A stretch of 64,000 bases of DNA. Source: Ruminococcaceae bacterium UBA5406. GTDB taxonomy: Bacteria > Bacillota > Clostridia > Oscillospirales > Acutalibacteraceae. Position numbers and translations under genes: made by a program. This document shows, piece by piece, positions 33,115-41,364 of the stretch. The notes below the pieces were generated by a model. The model made no database searches, was not told where the DNA came from, and saw only the letters and a list, made by a program, of their open reading frames with translations. Position 1 is the first letter of the stretch. Each line of letters starts with the position of its first letter. The stretch spans positions 1 to 64,000 of the forward strand of contig DHNW01000025.1 of NCBI GenBank assembly GCA_002407675.1, in the 5' to 3' direction.

Positions 33115-34953
33115 ATGGGTACCGAATCAATAAAAAAGAACAGAAAATCGGCATTGATCAGGCGTTTTCTAAAAGGGAACTACGGCCTGTTTGCCGCGGC
33201 GCTGGCCTTTTCCATGCTCAGCACCGTTTTAGGTTCTCTGGCGCCGCAAGTCGTTCGGGTAACGGTAGATTCTGTGATCGGCGGGGAACCGTTCAGCCTT
33301 CCCGGCTGGATGACACAATGGGACCCGCTGAAAACCGTGCGCACTAATCCGAAACCCGCGCTGCTGGCAGCCGGGGGAGCCGTCCTGCTGATTACGGCGC
33401 TTGCGGGACTGTGCAGCTACGCGGGAAATCGGAGCGTTGCGCAGGGTTCCGAAAATTTTGTGAAATCCCTGCGGGACTGCCTGTTTGAACATGTCCAGAA
33501 GCTCCCGTATTCCTGGCACAGCCAAAACCAGACGGGCGATATCATTCAGCGCTGCACGTCGGACGTAGAAGTCATTCGGAACTTTGTCAGCACACAGATG
33601 CTGGAAGTTTTCCGCACAGCTTTCCTGATTGTTTTTTACCTGATTGTCATGTTTTCGATGAATGCGGAAATCTCTTGGATAGCTGCCGCATTCATCCCCG
33701 TTATTGTCGCTTTTTCGGGTGTTTTCTATTCCCGGATTGCAAGCCGGTTCCGCACGGCAGACGAAGCCGAAGGGGCGCTTTCTTCGGCGGTGCAGGAAAA
33801 CCTGACCGGCGTGCGGGTAGTGCGGGCGTTTGGACGCGAAAAACATGAAATTGAACACTTTGACCGGCTGAATGAACGTTTTGCCAGCCTGTGGATTCGG
33901 CTGGGGCAATTGCTGAGTGTCTACTGGGGAACCGGAGACCTCATAACCGGCCTGCTGATTCTATCCGTCATTGTGGCCGGTGTGATGAAAACGGTGGACG
34001 GAACCATCACGCTGGGGGAATTTCTCGCGTTCATATCTTACAATGCCTCGCTTGCCTGGCCTGTGCGCAACTTGGGGCATACCCTGTCGGAAATGAGCAA
34101 AGCAGGTGTTTCCATCAACCGCATTGCTTATATTTTGGACGCCAAAGAGGAAGAAGACACCCCGGGAGCTTTGGAGCCCCCCATGGACGGGGATATCGCG
34201 TTCCACCACATCAACTTCAGCTATGAAGGGCAAAAACCTGTCCTGCAGGACATCGACTTCACCATCCCGGCAGGAAGCACGTTTGCAATTCTAGGAGGAA
34301 CCGGCAGCGGAAAATCCACACTGATGCACCTGCTGGACCGGCTGTATGAGCTTCCTCCGGAATGCGGCAGCATCACGGTCGGCGGCGTGGATATTTCCAA
34401 AATCCGGCTTTCTTACCTGCGGAGCAAAATCGGGATGGTTTTACAGGAGCCATTCCTGTTTTCCAGAACGATCGGGGAAAACATCTGCGCCGCCCACCCC
34501 GGCGCTTCACGGGAAGAAACCCGCCTGGCCGCGCGGATCGCCTGCGTGGATGACGCCATTGGAGAATTTGCAGACGGCTACGACACCGTTGTAGGGGAAC
34601 GGGGCGTGACCCTCTCCGGCGGGCAGAAACAGCGCGTGGCGATTGCGCGCACTCTGATGCAGAAAGCCCCCATCATGGTTTTTGACGACTCCCTTTCCGC
34701 CGTAGACGCGGAAACGGACGCGCAGATCCGCGCCGCGCTGAAAAAGAATCTGAAGAGATCCACCGTCATTCTGATCTCCCACCGCATCACCACGCTGATG
34801 CAGGCCGACAGGATTTTGGTGCTGAAAGACGGCAGAATCGCCGAGTTAGGCACGCACGAAGAACTGATCCGCCGAAACGGCATCTATAAGAGCATTTATG
34901 ATATTCAAATGAACAGCAGCGACCGGTCGCTGCTGGAAGAGGAAGCGATCTAA
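33115..34953 (+). CDS. Heterodimeric ABC exporter subunit 1 (degenerate ATPase site)
   Basis: A 612-aa half-transporter: six transmembrane helices (about 25-320), then the nucleotide-binding domain. Walker A is GGTGSGKS (about 394-401), the signature LSGGQKQR is canonical, but Walker B reads MVFDDSLSAVD with Asp where the catalytic Glu is expected. That substitution is typical of the degenerate half of heterodimeric exporters such as BmrC/BmrD, LmrC/LmrD and TM287/288. The ATG at 33115 is chosen for GGGAG 7 nt upstream; earlier starts run into the terminator. Its stop overlaps the partner's ATG by 1 nt. Probably exports drugs, lipids or peptides. Confidence 0.94.
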   Translation: MGTESIKKNRKSALIRRFLKGNYGLFAAALAFSMLSTVLGSLAPQVVRVTVDSVIGGEPFSLPGWMTQWDPLKTVRTNPKPALLAAGGAVLLITALAGLCSYAGNRSVAQGSENFVKSLRDCLFEHVQKLPYSWHSQNQTGDIIQRCTSDVEVIRNFVSTQMLEVFRTAFLIVFYLIVMFSMNAEISWIAAAFIPVIVAFSGVFYSRIASRFRTADEAEGALSSAVQENLTGVRVVRAFGREKHEIEHFDRLNERFASLWIRLGQLLSVYWGTGDLITGLLILSVIVAGVMKTVDGTITLGEFLAFISYNASLAWPVRNLGHTLSEMSKAGVSINRIAYILDAKEEEDTPGALEPPMDGDIAFHHINFSYEGQKPVLQDIDFTIPAGSTFAILGGTGSGKSTLMHLLDRLYELPPECGSITVGGVDISKIRLSYLRSKIGMVLQEPFLFSRTIGENICAAHPGASREETRLAARIACVDDAIGEFADGYDTVVGERGVTLSGGQKQRVAIARTLMQKAPIMVFDDSLSAVDAETDAQIRAALKKNLKRSTVILISHRITTLMQADRILVLKDGRIAELGTHEELIRRNGIYKSIYDIQMNSSDRSLLEEEAI

Positions 34954-36806
34954 TGGGAATTGACGAAAAAGATTATCACCAGTCTTTTCAGTTAAAAATC
35001 TGGAAAGGCCTGCTGCCGTACCTAAAACCGTACCGGCGAACCCTGCTGCTGATCTGCCTGCTGAACCTGTTCTGCGCCGGAATGGACATCCTGCTGCCGC
35101 AGTTTCAGCAATACGCCATCAACCACTTTATAGAAGCCCGGACCACAAACGGGCTGGTTTGGTTTGCGCTGGCCTACGCCGCCGTTATCGCGGTGCAGAC
35201 GCTGAGCGTCATTGTATTTACCAGGGGATGCATGCGCGTTGAAATGAATCTGGGACGCGACCTGAAGCACGCCTGTTTTGTCCATTTACAGACCCTGTCG
35301 TTTTCCTACTACAACACGACACCGGTCGGATACATCCTCTCCCGCGTTATGAGTGACACCAACCGGATCGCCAACCTTGTGGCCTGGAACCTCTGCGATA
35401 TTCTGTGGTGCGCCGCCTACGTGGTCGGGGTCTTTGCCGCCATGCTGGCCATGAACCTGCGGCTGGCGCTGATGGTGATCCTTGTGGTGCCTGCCATGGC
35501 GCTTGTTACCTTTTTCTTTCAGGGACGCCTTCTTCACTGGAACCGGCGCATCCGCAAGGTAAACTCCAAAATTACCGGCGCTTATAACGAGGGGATCATG
35601 GGAGCGCAGACCTCGAAAACTCTTGTGATGGAGAAGAATAATTATCAGAATTTTTCAGAGATCACTCAGGATATGAGGGTTTCCGCTGTGAAATCCGCTC
35701 GGCTGAACGCCGTTTACATTCCCCTGGTTGTTTTTCTGGGCGCGCTGGCCACCGCCGTCATTCTGGTGGAAGGGGGCTCTATGGTGCTGAGCAGCGTCCT
35801 GATGATCGGGACCCTCTCCGCCTTTACTTCGTATGCCGTGGGAATTTTGGAACCCATCCAGCAGCTGGCTCGCAATTTTTCCAATGTAGTTGCCGTGCAG
35901 GCCAGCATCGAACGGGTGACCGGCCTGCTGGACCAAAAACCGGATATTGTGGATCCGCCCGAAGTAACCGCCCAATACGGCGACTCGTTTCACCCAAAAA
36001 CGGAAAACTGGGAGCCGGTCAAAGGGGATATTGAATTTCAGGACGTATGCTTCCGGTATCCGGACGGAAAGGAAAACGTGCTGGAACACTTCAGCCTGAA
36101 AATCCCCGCGGGAACCACCGTGGCGATCGTGGGCGAAACCGGCGCCGGAAAAAGCACGCTGGTAAACCTTGTCTGCCGGTTCTTTGAACCAACCTCCGGA
36201 AAAATCCTGATTGACGGGCGCGATTATCGTGAAAGGAGCCAGCTTTGGCTCCACAGCAACATTGGGTATGTACTGCAGACTCCGCACCTGTTTTCCGGCA
36301 CGGTGCGCGAAAATATCCGGTACGGAAAACTCTCTGCAACGGACGAAGAAGTGGAACGCGCCGCCAAGTCGGTCAGCGCAGACACCGTGGTGGCCAAACT
36401 GGAAAACGGATATGACAGCAGCGTGGGCGAAGGCGGAAACCTGCTTTCAACCGGTGAAAAGCAGCTGATTTCGTTTGCCCGCGCCGTGCTGGCCGATCCG
36501 CGTATTTTCATTCTGGATGAAGCGACTTCTTCCATTGACACGCAGACGGAACAGCTGATCCAGTCTGCGATTGCACACCTTTTAAAGGGCCGCACGTCTT
36601 TCCTGATTGCGCACCGGCTCTCCACCATCCGCAAAGCCGACCTGATTCTGGTCGTCCGGGACGGAAGGATCGTGGAGCAAGGAACACATACAGAACTTTT
36701 AAAACAAAACGGCTATTACCGCAGACTGTACCGCCAGCAGTTTGCGGAAGAAAGCGCCTCGGGCGTGCTGAAAAACAGCGCCCGCCTCTCCGAAGCGGAC
36801 GCTTAG
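34953..36806 (+). CDS. Heterodimeric ABC exporter subunit 2 (catalytic ATPase site)
   Basis: A 617-aa half-transporter: six transmembrane helices (about 30-330) and a nucleotide-binding domain with Walker A GETGAGKS (about 394-401), a non-canonical signature LSTGEKQ, and Walker B ILDEATSSID with the catalytic Glu. The altered signature would line the degenerate site of subunit 1, so the two deviations are complementary, as known for heterodimeric exporters. It overlaps subunit 1 by 1 nt (TAATG). No terminator is obvious in the 14 nt before the convergent small gene. Confidence 0.95.
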   Translation: MGIDEKDYHQSFQLKIWKGLLPYLKPYRRTLLLICLLNLFCAGMDILLPQFQQYAINHFIEARTTNGLVWFALAYAAVIAVQTLSVIVFTRGCMRVEMNLGRDLKHACFVHLQTLSFSYYNTTPVGYILSRVMSDTNRIANLVAWNLCDILWCAAYVVGVFAAMLAMNLRLALMVILVVPAMALVTFFFQGRLLHWNRRIRKVNSKITGAYNEGIMGAQTSKTLVMEKNNYQNFSEITQDMRVSAVKSARLNAVYIPLVVFLGALATAVILVEGGSMVLSSVLMIGTLSAFTSYAVGILEPIQQLARNFSNVVAVQASIERVTGLLDQKPDIVDPPEVTAQYGDSFHPKTENWEPVKGDIEFQDVCFRYPDGKENVLEHFSLKIPAGTTVAIVGETGAGKSTLVNLVCRFFEPTSGKILIDGRDYRERSQLWLHSNIGYVLQTPHLFSGTVRENIRYGKLSATDEEVERAAKSVSADTVVAKLENGYDSSVGEGGNLLSTGEKQLISFARAVLADPRIFILDEATSSIDTQTEQLIQSAIAHLLKGRTSFLIAHRLSTIRKADLILVVRDGRIVEQGTHTELLKQNGYYRRLYRQQFAEESASGVLKNSARLSEADA

Positions 36807-36820
36807 CACAGCCCCAAAGC

Positions 36821-37012
36821 CTACTTGGCCCTGTCACAAGGTGGTTTTTCCAGCAAAAAGCGCTGGTTGGTGATAAGATTCAAGGTAGCGACAACATTGG
36901 CGAAAAAGCTGCACAGCACCCTGGTAGATTTGTAATCCAGCCCTTCGGAAACGGCAATGGCGAATGTTGTTGCAAGATAAGGAATCTCTTCCGGAGAAAA
37001 TTTCTCAAGCAT
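36821..37012 (-). CDS. Small hypothetical protein (DUF6774-like)
   Basis: A 63-aa protein, MLEKFSPEEIPYLATTFAIA at the N-terminus, then VSEGLDYKSTRVLCSFFANV. GAGGTG lies 7 nt upstream of the ATG. The pattern of an Ala/Ile-rich helix followed by a second helix resembles short clostridial DUF6774 proteins as I recall them; function unknown. It converges on the exporter gene and follows another small gene at 37103-37249. Confidence 0.65.
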   Translation of the reverse strand: MLEKFSPEEIPYLATTFAIAVSEGLDYKSTRVLCSFFANVVATLNLITNQRFLLEKPPCDRAK

Positions 37013-37102
37013 TCGCCATCACCTCTGAATATATTATGCAGGGACGGCATTATAAAGCCACAGGAAAAGATATCCCTGCAAAGAACCGGAGGACGGCAAA
37101 AT

Positions 37103-37249
37103 TCAGTCCTCGGCCACAATGGCTTCCAGACAGTGGATCAGATCCTGCAGCGTATACAGTTTTACATTGCGCTTAAGGATCTCACTTCTCAGCTCATCTG
37201 ACAGGGAATTAAACCGGCTTTGCAGGCCGGGGGCAATATAGGAGGACAC
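37103..37249 (-). CDS. Small hypothetical protein (48 aa, GTG start)
   Basis: A 48-aa protein starting with GTG, VSSYIAPGLQSRFNSLSDEL, then a helical, mixed-charge region ending LEAIVAED. GAGGTG lies 7 nt upstream of the GTG, while the longer open frame extends upstream through unrelated sequence, so the short form is preferred. No family recognised. Small size, clean ribosome site and amphipathic composition suggest a real gene. Confidence 0.55.
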   Translation of the reverse strand: MSSYIAPGLQSRFNSLSDELRSEILKRNVKLYTLQDLIHCLEAIVAED

Positions 37250-37313
37250 GGAAAAACACCTCGTTTCTCGAATACGGCGGTTCCGCCTTTCACTAGTGTT
37301 TCCGGCAAAATGC

Positions 37314-37361
37314 AAAAAATACCGCGCAGGCCATGCCCAATTGGGGCCGTTCCTGCGCGGT
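37314..37361 (-). terminator. Terminator after the 50-aa gene
   Basis: Minus strand ACCGCGCAGG (37352-37361) pairs perfectly with CCTGCGCGGT (37321-37330), followed by A and six T. A GCCCAATTGGGC-like element inside the loop can form a second hairpin. Confidence 0.8.
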
Positions 37362-37377
37362 TCATGCAAACCGAAAT

Positions 37378-37530
37378 TTAATCCATATTGTGAATCGTTT
37401 CTTTGAGCTGAGCGATAAATGGTTCAATCTTATTCATCCGATTCCTGTCTTTCTTTTTTTCCGCTTTTCGGTAACACATTTCATATACCTGCAGTTTGCT
37501 TTGAAGCACCGATTTTTGTTTTTCCTGCAT
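37378..37530 (-). CDS. Small hypothetical protein (50 aa)
   Basis: A 50-aa protein, MQEKQKSVLQSKLQVYEMCY at the N-terminus, very rich in Lys, Glu and Gln and predicted to be one long helix or coiled coil. AGGAGG lies 8 nt upstream of the ATG, a promoter-like element sits at 37552-37580 and a strong terminator follows at 37314-37361, so it looks like a complete single-gene unit. A longer open frame on the same strand in another phase covers it but has no ribosome site. No family recognised. Confidence 0.65.
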   Translation of the reverse strand: MQEKQKSVLQSKLQVYEMCYRKAEKKKDRNRMNKIEPFIAQLKETIHNMD

Positions 37531-37551
37531 TCCATACGCCTCCTAGCTTTT

Positions 37552-37580
37552 ATTATATGATACCATGAATTGCTTGTCCC
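37552..37580 (-). promoter_or_regulatory. Putative promoter of the 50-aa gene
   Basis: Minus strand GGGACA (37575-37580), 17 nt, TATAAT (37552-37557), about 20 nt upstream of the ATG. The -10 is perfect and the -35 weak. The short distance leaves a minimal leader. Confidence 0.55.
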
Positions 37581-37694
37581 AATTTTCCTTTTTAAGATAA
37601 TCCCTTCCTTATTTCGCTTCTGGAAAACACTTTGCGAAAAATGGAGCTGATTAAAATCCGTTTTTTCTCCCAAACTAGAATTGAGGTGAATAAA

Positions 37695-37898
37695 ATGGAT
37701 TACTCTGGATACCGCAATTTCCCTTTCCCGGACGATCTGCCAAAAGAAGGAGAAAAGGTTAAAAAGTATTTTCTGTCTCTGCCGGACGAAACCCAGCTTC
37801 AGCTGTTGAACGGCTGCCTTTCCTACGGCAGTTTTTACCGGCGCGTTACAGAAAGAATGACCCGTGAAACCGCCCCGGCCGGAGGCAGTCCACAGTAG
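37695..37898 (+). CDS. Small hypothetical protein (67 aa)
   Basis: A 67-aa protein, MDYSGYRNFPFPDDLPKEGE at the N-terminus, then a helical LPDETQLQLLNGCLSYGSFYR region. GAGGTG lies 6 nt upstream of the chosen ATG; the frame opens 21 codons earlier without a ribosome site. It converges on groEL across a shared bidirectional terminator. No family recognised. Confidence 0.6.
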   Translation: MDYSGYRNFPFPDDLPKEGEKVKKYFLSLPDETQLQLLNGCLSYGSFYRRVTERMTRETAPAGGSPQ

Positions 37899-37918
37899 CC
37901 AAACAGAAAAAGCAGACC

Positions 37919-37953
37919 AAAAAGGCGGGCGCCGAAGCGTCCGCCTTTCTTTT
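37919..37953. terminator. Bidirectional terminator between groEL and the 67-aa gene
   Basis: A hairpin of about 12 bp, AAAGGCGGGCGC and GCGTCCGCCTTT with one mismatch, closed by CGAA on the plus strand and TTCG on the minus strand. A-runs and T-runs flank both sides, so it can end transcripts from either direction. Confidence 0.8.
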
Positions 37954-37973
37954 GCCTGCTGAAAAATTTCGGA

Positions 37974-39605
37974 TTAATACATGCCGCCGGCGCCTTCTGC
38001 CGGAGCAGCCGGAGCTGCCGGAGCAGGTTCTTTCTTGTCGGCAACAAGAGACTCGGTTGTTAAAACCATGGAAGCCACGGAAGCCGCGTTTTGCAGTGCG
38101 GAACGGGTGACCTTCGTCGGATCAACAACACCGAAGCTGATCATATCGCCGTACTTGTTGTTCATGACATTATAGCCATAGCCGGTTTTTCCGGATTTCT
38201 TGATGTTCTCGATAATGACGGAGCCTTCCAGACCGGCATTGGCGGCGATCTGGCGGACAGGCTCTTCCAGAGCACGGAGGACAATTTTAGCCCCTGTCTT
38301 TTCGTCGCCTTCCGATTTGTCGACAAGCGCCTTTACGACCGGAATCGTGTTGATCAGGGCAACACCGCCGCCCGCGACGATTCCCTCTTCCACCGCAGCC
38401 TTGGTTGCGGCAAGGGCATCTTCTACGCGCATCTTTTTCTCTTTCATTTCGACTTCGGTTGCAGCGCCGACTTTGATGACGGCTACGCCGCCGGACAATT
38501 TTGCAAGACGCTCCTGAAGTTTTTCACGGTCGAAATCAGAAGTAGTCTTTTCAATCTGTGCACGGATCTGGCTGACGCGGTCAGCAATCTTCGCCTTGTT
38601 GCCGGCGCCGTCCACAATAATGGTGTTCTCTTTGTCCACTTTAACCTGACGCGCACGGCCCAGCTGATCCATGGTGGTGTCTTTGAGTTCAAGGCCTACT
38701 TCGGAAGAAATGACCTGGCCGCCCGTCAGAATAGCGATATCCTGGAGCATTTCCTTGCGCCTGTCGCCAAAACCCGGAGCCTTAACGCCTACGCAGGTGA
38801 AAGTTCCGCGCAGCTTGTTGAGGACCAGCGTGCTGAGTGCCTCGCCCTCGATATCGTCGGCGATAATAACCAGCTTTCTGCCGGTCTGAACAATCTTTTC
38901 AAGGAGCGGAAGAATTTCCTGGATGTTGGAAACCTTTTTATCCGTAATGAGGATATAAGCGTCGTCCAGAACAGCTTCCATTTTCTCTGTATCCGTAACC
39001 ATATAAGGGGAAACATAGCCGCGGTCAAACATCATGCCTTCGACAACTTCAGAATAAGTTTCCGCTGTCTTAGATTCTTCTACGGTGATAACCCCGTCCG
39101 CAGATACTTTCTGCATGGCTTCCGAAATCAATTTTCCGATAAATTCATTGGAAGCAGAGATGGAAGCTACACGGGTGATATCGTCTGGACCGGAAACCTT
39201 CTGGGAATTTTTCTTGAGGGTTTCCACGGCCGTATCGACCGCTTTCTGAATGCCGCTGCGGACAGCCATGGGGTTTGCTCCCGCCGTAACGTTCTTCATG
39301 CCCTCGCGGATCAGCGCCTGAGCCAGCAGGGTTGCGGTGGTGGTGCCGTCGCCAGCCACATCATTCGTCTTGGTCGCAACTTCTTTGACAAGCTGGGCAC
39401 CCATGTTCTCAAACGGATCTTCCAGTTCAATTTCCTTGGCGATTGTTACGCCGTCGTTCGTGATCAGCGGAGCGCCGTACTTCTTGTCGAGGACAACATT
39501 GCGCCCTTTGGGGCCAAGAGTGATTTTAACGGTATCGGCAAGCTGATTGACCCCGCTCATCAGAGCTTTTCTGGCTTCTTCACCGTAAATGATCTGTTTT
39601 GCCAT
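37974..39605 (-). CDS. groEL: Chaperonin GroEL
   Basis: A 543-aa subunit of the 60-kDa chaperonin, folding proteins inside a double ring with GroES. The ATP-binding loop VAGDGTTTATLLAQAL, the GPKGRNVVLDKKYG segment, the hinge and GGGVALI are intact. The Gly/Met C-terminal tail is reduced to EGAGGMY after an Ala/Pro stretch. GGAGG precedes the ATG. It follows groES by 38 nt in the CIRCE-controlled operon. Confidence 0.98.
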   Translation of the reverse strand: MAKQIIYGEEARKALMSGVNQLADTVKITLGPKGRNVVLDKKYGAPLITNDGVTIAKEIELEDPFENMGAQLVKEVATKTNDVAGDGTTTATLLAQALIREGMKNVTAGANPMAVRSGIQKAVDTAVETLKKNSQKVSGPDDITRVASISASNEFIGKLISEAMQKVSADGVITVEESKTAETYSEVVEGMMFDRGYVSPYMVTDTEKMEAVLDDAYILITDKKVSNIQEILPLLEKIVQTGRKLVIIADDIEGEALSTLVLNKLRGTFTCVGVKAPGFGDRRKEMLQDIAILTGGQVISSEVGLELKDTTMDQLGRARQVKVDKENTIIVDGAGNKAKIADRVSQIRAQIEKTTSDFDREKLQERLAKLSGGVAVIKVGAATEVEMKEKKMRVEDALAATKAAVEEGIVAGGGVALINTIPVVKALVDKSEGDEKTGAKIVLRALEEPVRQIAANAGLEGSVIIENIKKSGKTGYGYNVMNNKYGDMISFGVVDPTKVTRSALQNAASVASMVLTTESLVADKKEPAPAAPAAPAEGAGGMY

Positions 39606-39643
39606 ATTCTATTCCTCCATAATTATTTTATTGCAGGCGGCCC

Positions 39644-39928
39644 TTATTCAACGACCGCAAGAATATCGCTCTGACGGACAATTGTGTAATCTTTCCCGTC
39701 GAGCTTGACTTCTGTGCCGGAATATTTGCTTGTAATGACGCGGTCGCCCTTCTTGACACACATCTTGACTTCTTTGCCGTCAACAACACCGCCGGGGCCA
39801 GCTTCCACAACATCGGCAATCTGGGGCTTCTCCTTTGCGGAGCCAGCAAGAATAATGCCGCTCTTTGTAGTTTCTTCTGCTTCTTCCATTTTAATTAGGA
39901 CCCTGTCCAATAAAGGTTTTACTTGCAT
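39644..39928 (-). CDS. groES: Co-chaperonin GroES
   Basis: A 94-aa co-chaperonin. The N-terminus MQVKPLLDRVLIKMEEAEET, the GIILAGSAKEKPQ mobile loop and the C-terminal KLDGKDYTIVRQSDILAVVE are diagnostic. First gene of the groESL operon with AAGGAGG upstream, and the CIRCE operator and promoter directly preceding it. Confidence 0.98.
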   Translation of the reverse strand: MQVKPLLDRVLIKMEEAEETTKSGIILAGSAKEKPQIADVVEAGPGGVVDGKEVKMCVKKGDRVITSKYSGTEVKLDGKDYTIVRQSDILAVVE

Positions 39929-39957
39929 TGTATATCCTCCTTAACCGGTTCTTAGGT

Positions 39958-39984
39958 TTAGCACTCAATCTGTTCGAGTGCTAA
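39958..39984 (-). promoter_or_regulatory. CIRCE operator of groESL (HrcA site)
   Basis: A perfect CIRCE: TTAGCACTC, 9 nt, GAGTGCTAA. Known binding site of the HrcA heat-shock repressor. It lies just downstream of the -10, covering the likely start site. Confidence 0.97.
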
Positions 39985-39989
39985 GGACT

Positions 39990-40018
39990 ATTCTATCTGC
40001 TTTATTTCAAAAAATCAA
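39990..40018 (-). promoter_or_regulatory. Promoter of groESL
   Basis: Minus strand TTGATT (40013-40018), 17 nt, TAGAAT (39990-39995), immediately upstream of CIRCE. Confidence 0.85.
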
Positions 40019-40149
40019 GGGGTTTTCCAATAAATTTACCGATTTCATAATTTTTTAACAAATCAGGAACTCTGCCTTTCCCCGTTCCGCAGGAACAATA
40101 AAACGCATTGCCCACGGAACTGCTTCAAAGGAAACAAAGCACATGGTTT

Positions 40150-41292
40150 TTACTTCCCTGCTTTTGGAGAGCATTCCCGGAAATACATATAGTACTGGCA
40201 GCGGATCATCCCGTTATACAGTTTTCTCCGCCGGGCCGCCCTGCGGCCGAAACAGCCCTCGAACGATTCGTCCGGGCTTATAACGGCATAGCTCCAACCA
40301 TGCCTGGGGACAAAAACGCGCCCCATTGTCTTATACAGTTCCTGTGCACTGTGCAGATCCAGCAGGCGTTCGCCGTAGGGGGGATTGCAGATCACACAGC
40401 CGTATTCCCCCTCTTCCCGGAAATCGGCGATATCGCGCCGGGAGACCCGAATGCAGTCGGCCACGCCGGCCTTTTCAGCGTTTGCCTGCGTAAGGGAAAC
40501 GGCGTCCGGATCAAGATCGTACCCCTTTCCCAAAAAAGCCGCGTCACGCGTCTCCAGGCTGCGGGCGCGCTCGCGTTCTCCCTTCCAGACGGAAGGCGAA
40601 ACGGTGTCCCACTGCTCCGCCGAAAAGCTCCGCCCGATTCCCGGCGCAATATTCTGTGCGGCGAGCGCCGCCTCAATCAGGATGGTCCCGGACCCGCAGA
40701 ATGGGTCAATGAAATTGGCGTCGTGCCGGACGCGCGAAAAATACGCCATGGCGGCGGCCAACGTTTCGCGGATGGGGGCTGCGGTGGAAACCGCGCGGTA
40801 ACCGCGCTTGTGCAGGCCGCTGCCGGTTGTGTCGATCATCAGGCGTGCCTGATCCTTGCGGATCAGGAACTGGATTTTGCGCGGGGGCTCTGTTTCCTGG
40901 AACCAGCTGACCGAATACCTCTGCTTCAGCCGCTCAACAACGGCTTTCTTGATAATGGACTGGCAGGCCGGCACGCTGGAAAGGCGGGAATCCAGGCAGG
41001 AACCAGAAACCGGGAAAGCGCTGTCCCGGCCGATCCAGCGTTCCCACGGCAAATCCCGGACGCCCTGAAAAAGTTCTTCAAAGTTCCGTGCCGGGAACGA
41101 ACCCATGAAGATCTGGACCCGTTCGCCGTAACGGCTGCCCAGGTTGATCCGGGCAATCATCTCTTCCGATCCATCAAAAACAACCCGGCCGTTTTCCGGC
41201 CGTACATGGCCCGCTCCCATTTTTCTCAATTCGTCTGCAAGGGGACCTTCCAACCCAAACAGACACGGACATACCAGCTGAAAATCAACCAT
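40150..41292 (-). CDS. THUMP-domain class I RNA methyltransferase (RlmL/YpsC-like)
   Basis: A 380-aa rRNA guanine-N2-type methyltransferase. The N-terminal THUMP and ferredoxin-like part (about 1-160) begins FQLVCPCLFGLEGPLADELRKMG. The Rossmann domain has FIDPFCGSGTILIEAALAA, a DLDPDAV ribose-binding acid, and the catalytic NPPYGERL. The size and layout match B. subtilis YpsC and the N-terminal half of RlmL, which modify 23S rRNA. It stands alone, followed by no co-directional gene before groES. Confidence 0.94.
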   Translation of the reverse strand: MVDFQLVCPCLFGLEGPLADELRKMGAGHVRPENGRVVFDGSEEMIARINLGSRYGERVQIFMGSFPARNFEELFQGVRDLPWERWIGRDSAFPVSGSCLDSRLSSVPACQSIIKKAVVERLKQRYSVSWFQETEPPRKIQFLIRKDQARLMIDTTGSGLHKRGYRAVSTAAPIRETLAAAMAYFSRVRHDANFIDPFCGSGTILIEAALAAQNIAPGIGRSFSAEQWDTVSPSVWKGERERARSLETRDAAFLGKGYDLDPDAVSLTQANAEKAGVADCIRVSRRDIADFREEGEYGCVICNPPYGERLLDLHSAQELYKTMGRVFVPRHGWSYAVISPDESFEGCFGRRAARRRKLYNGMIRCQYYMYFRECSPKAGK

Positions 41293-41364
41293 ATTCTACC
41301 TGCCCCATTCCAAAAAGCGGGGGGCCGGCACGCAGCTCAGCCCCCGGATATTCATCTTACCCGT

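Noticed and set aside
37434..37673. A 79-codon minus-strand frame covering the 50-aa gene in another phase
   Set aside because: The 50-codon frame has AGGAGG at 8 nt, a promoter and a terminator matching its ends; the longer frame has none of these.
41320..41364. GC-rich stretch after hpf considered as a terminator
   Set aside because: GGGGGCC and CCCCCGG blocks are present but spacing and the absence of a T-run on the minus strand make it unconvincing.
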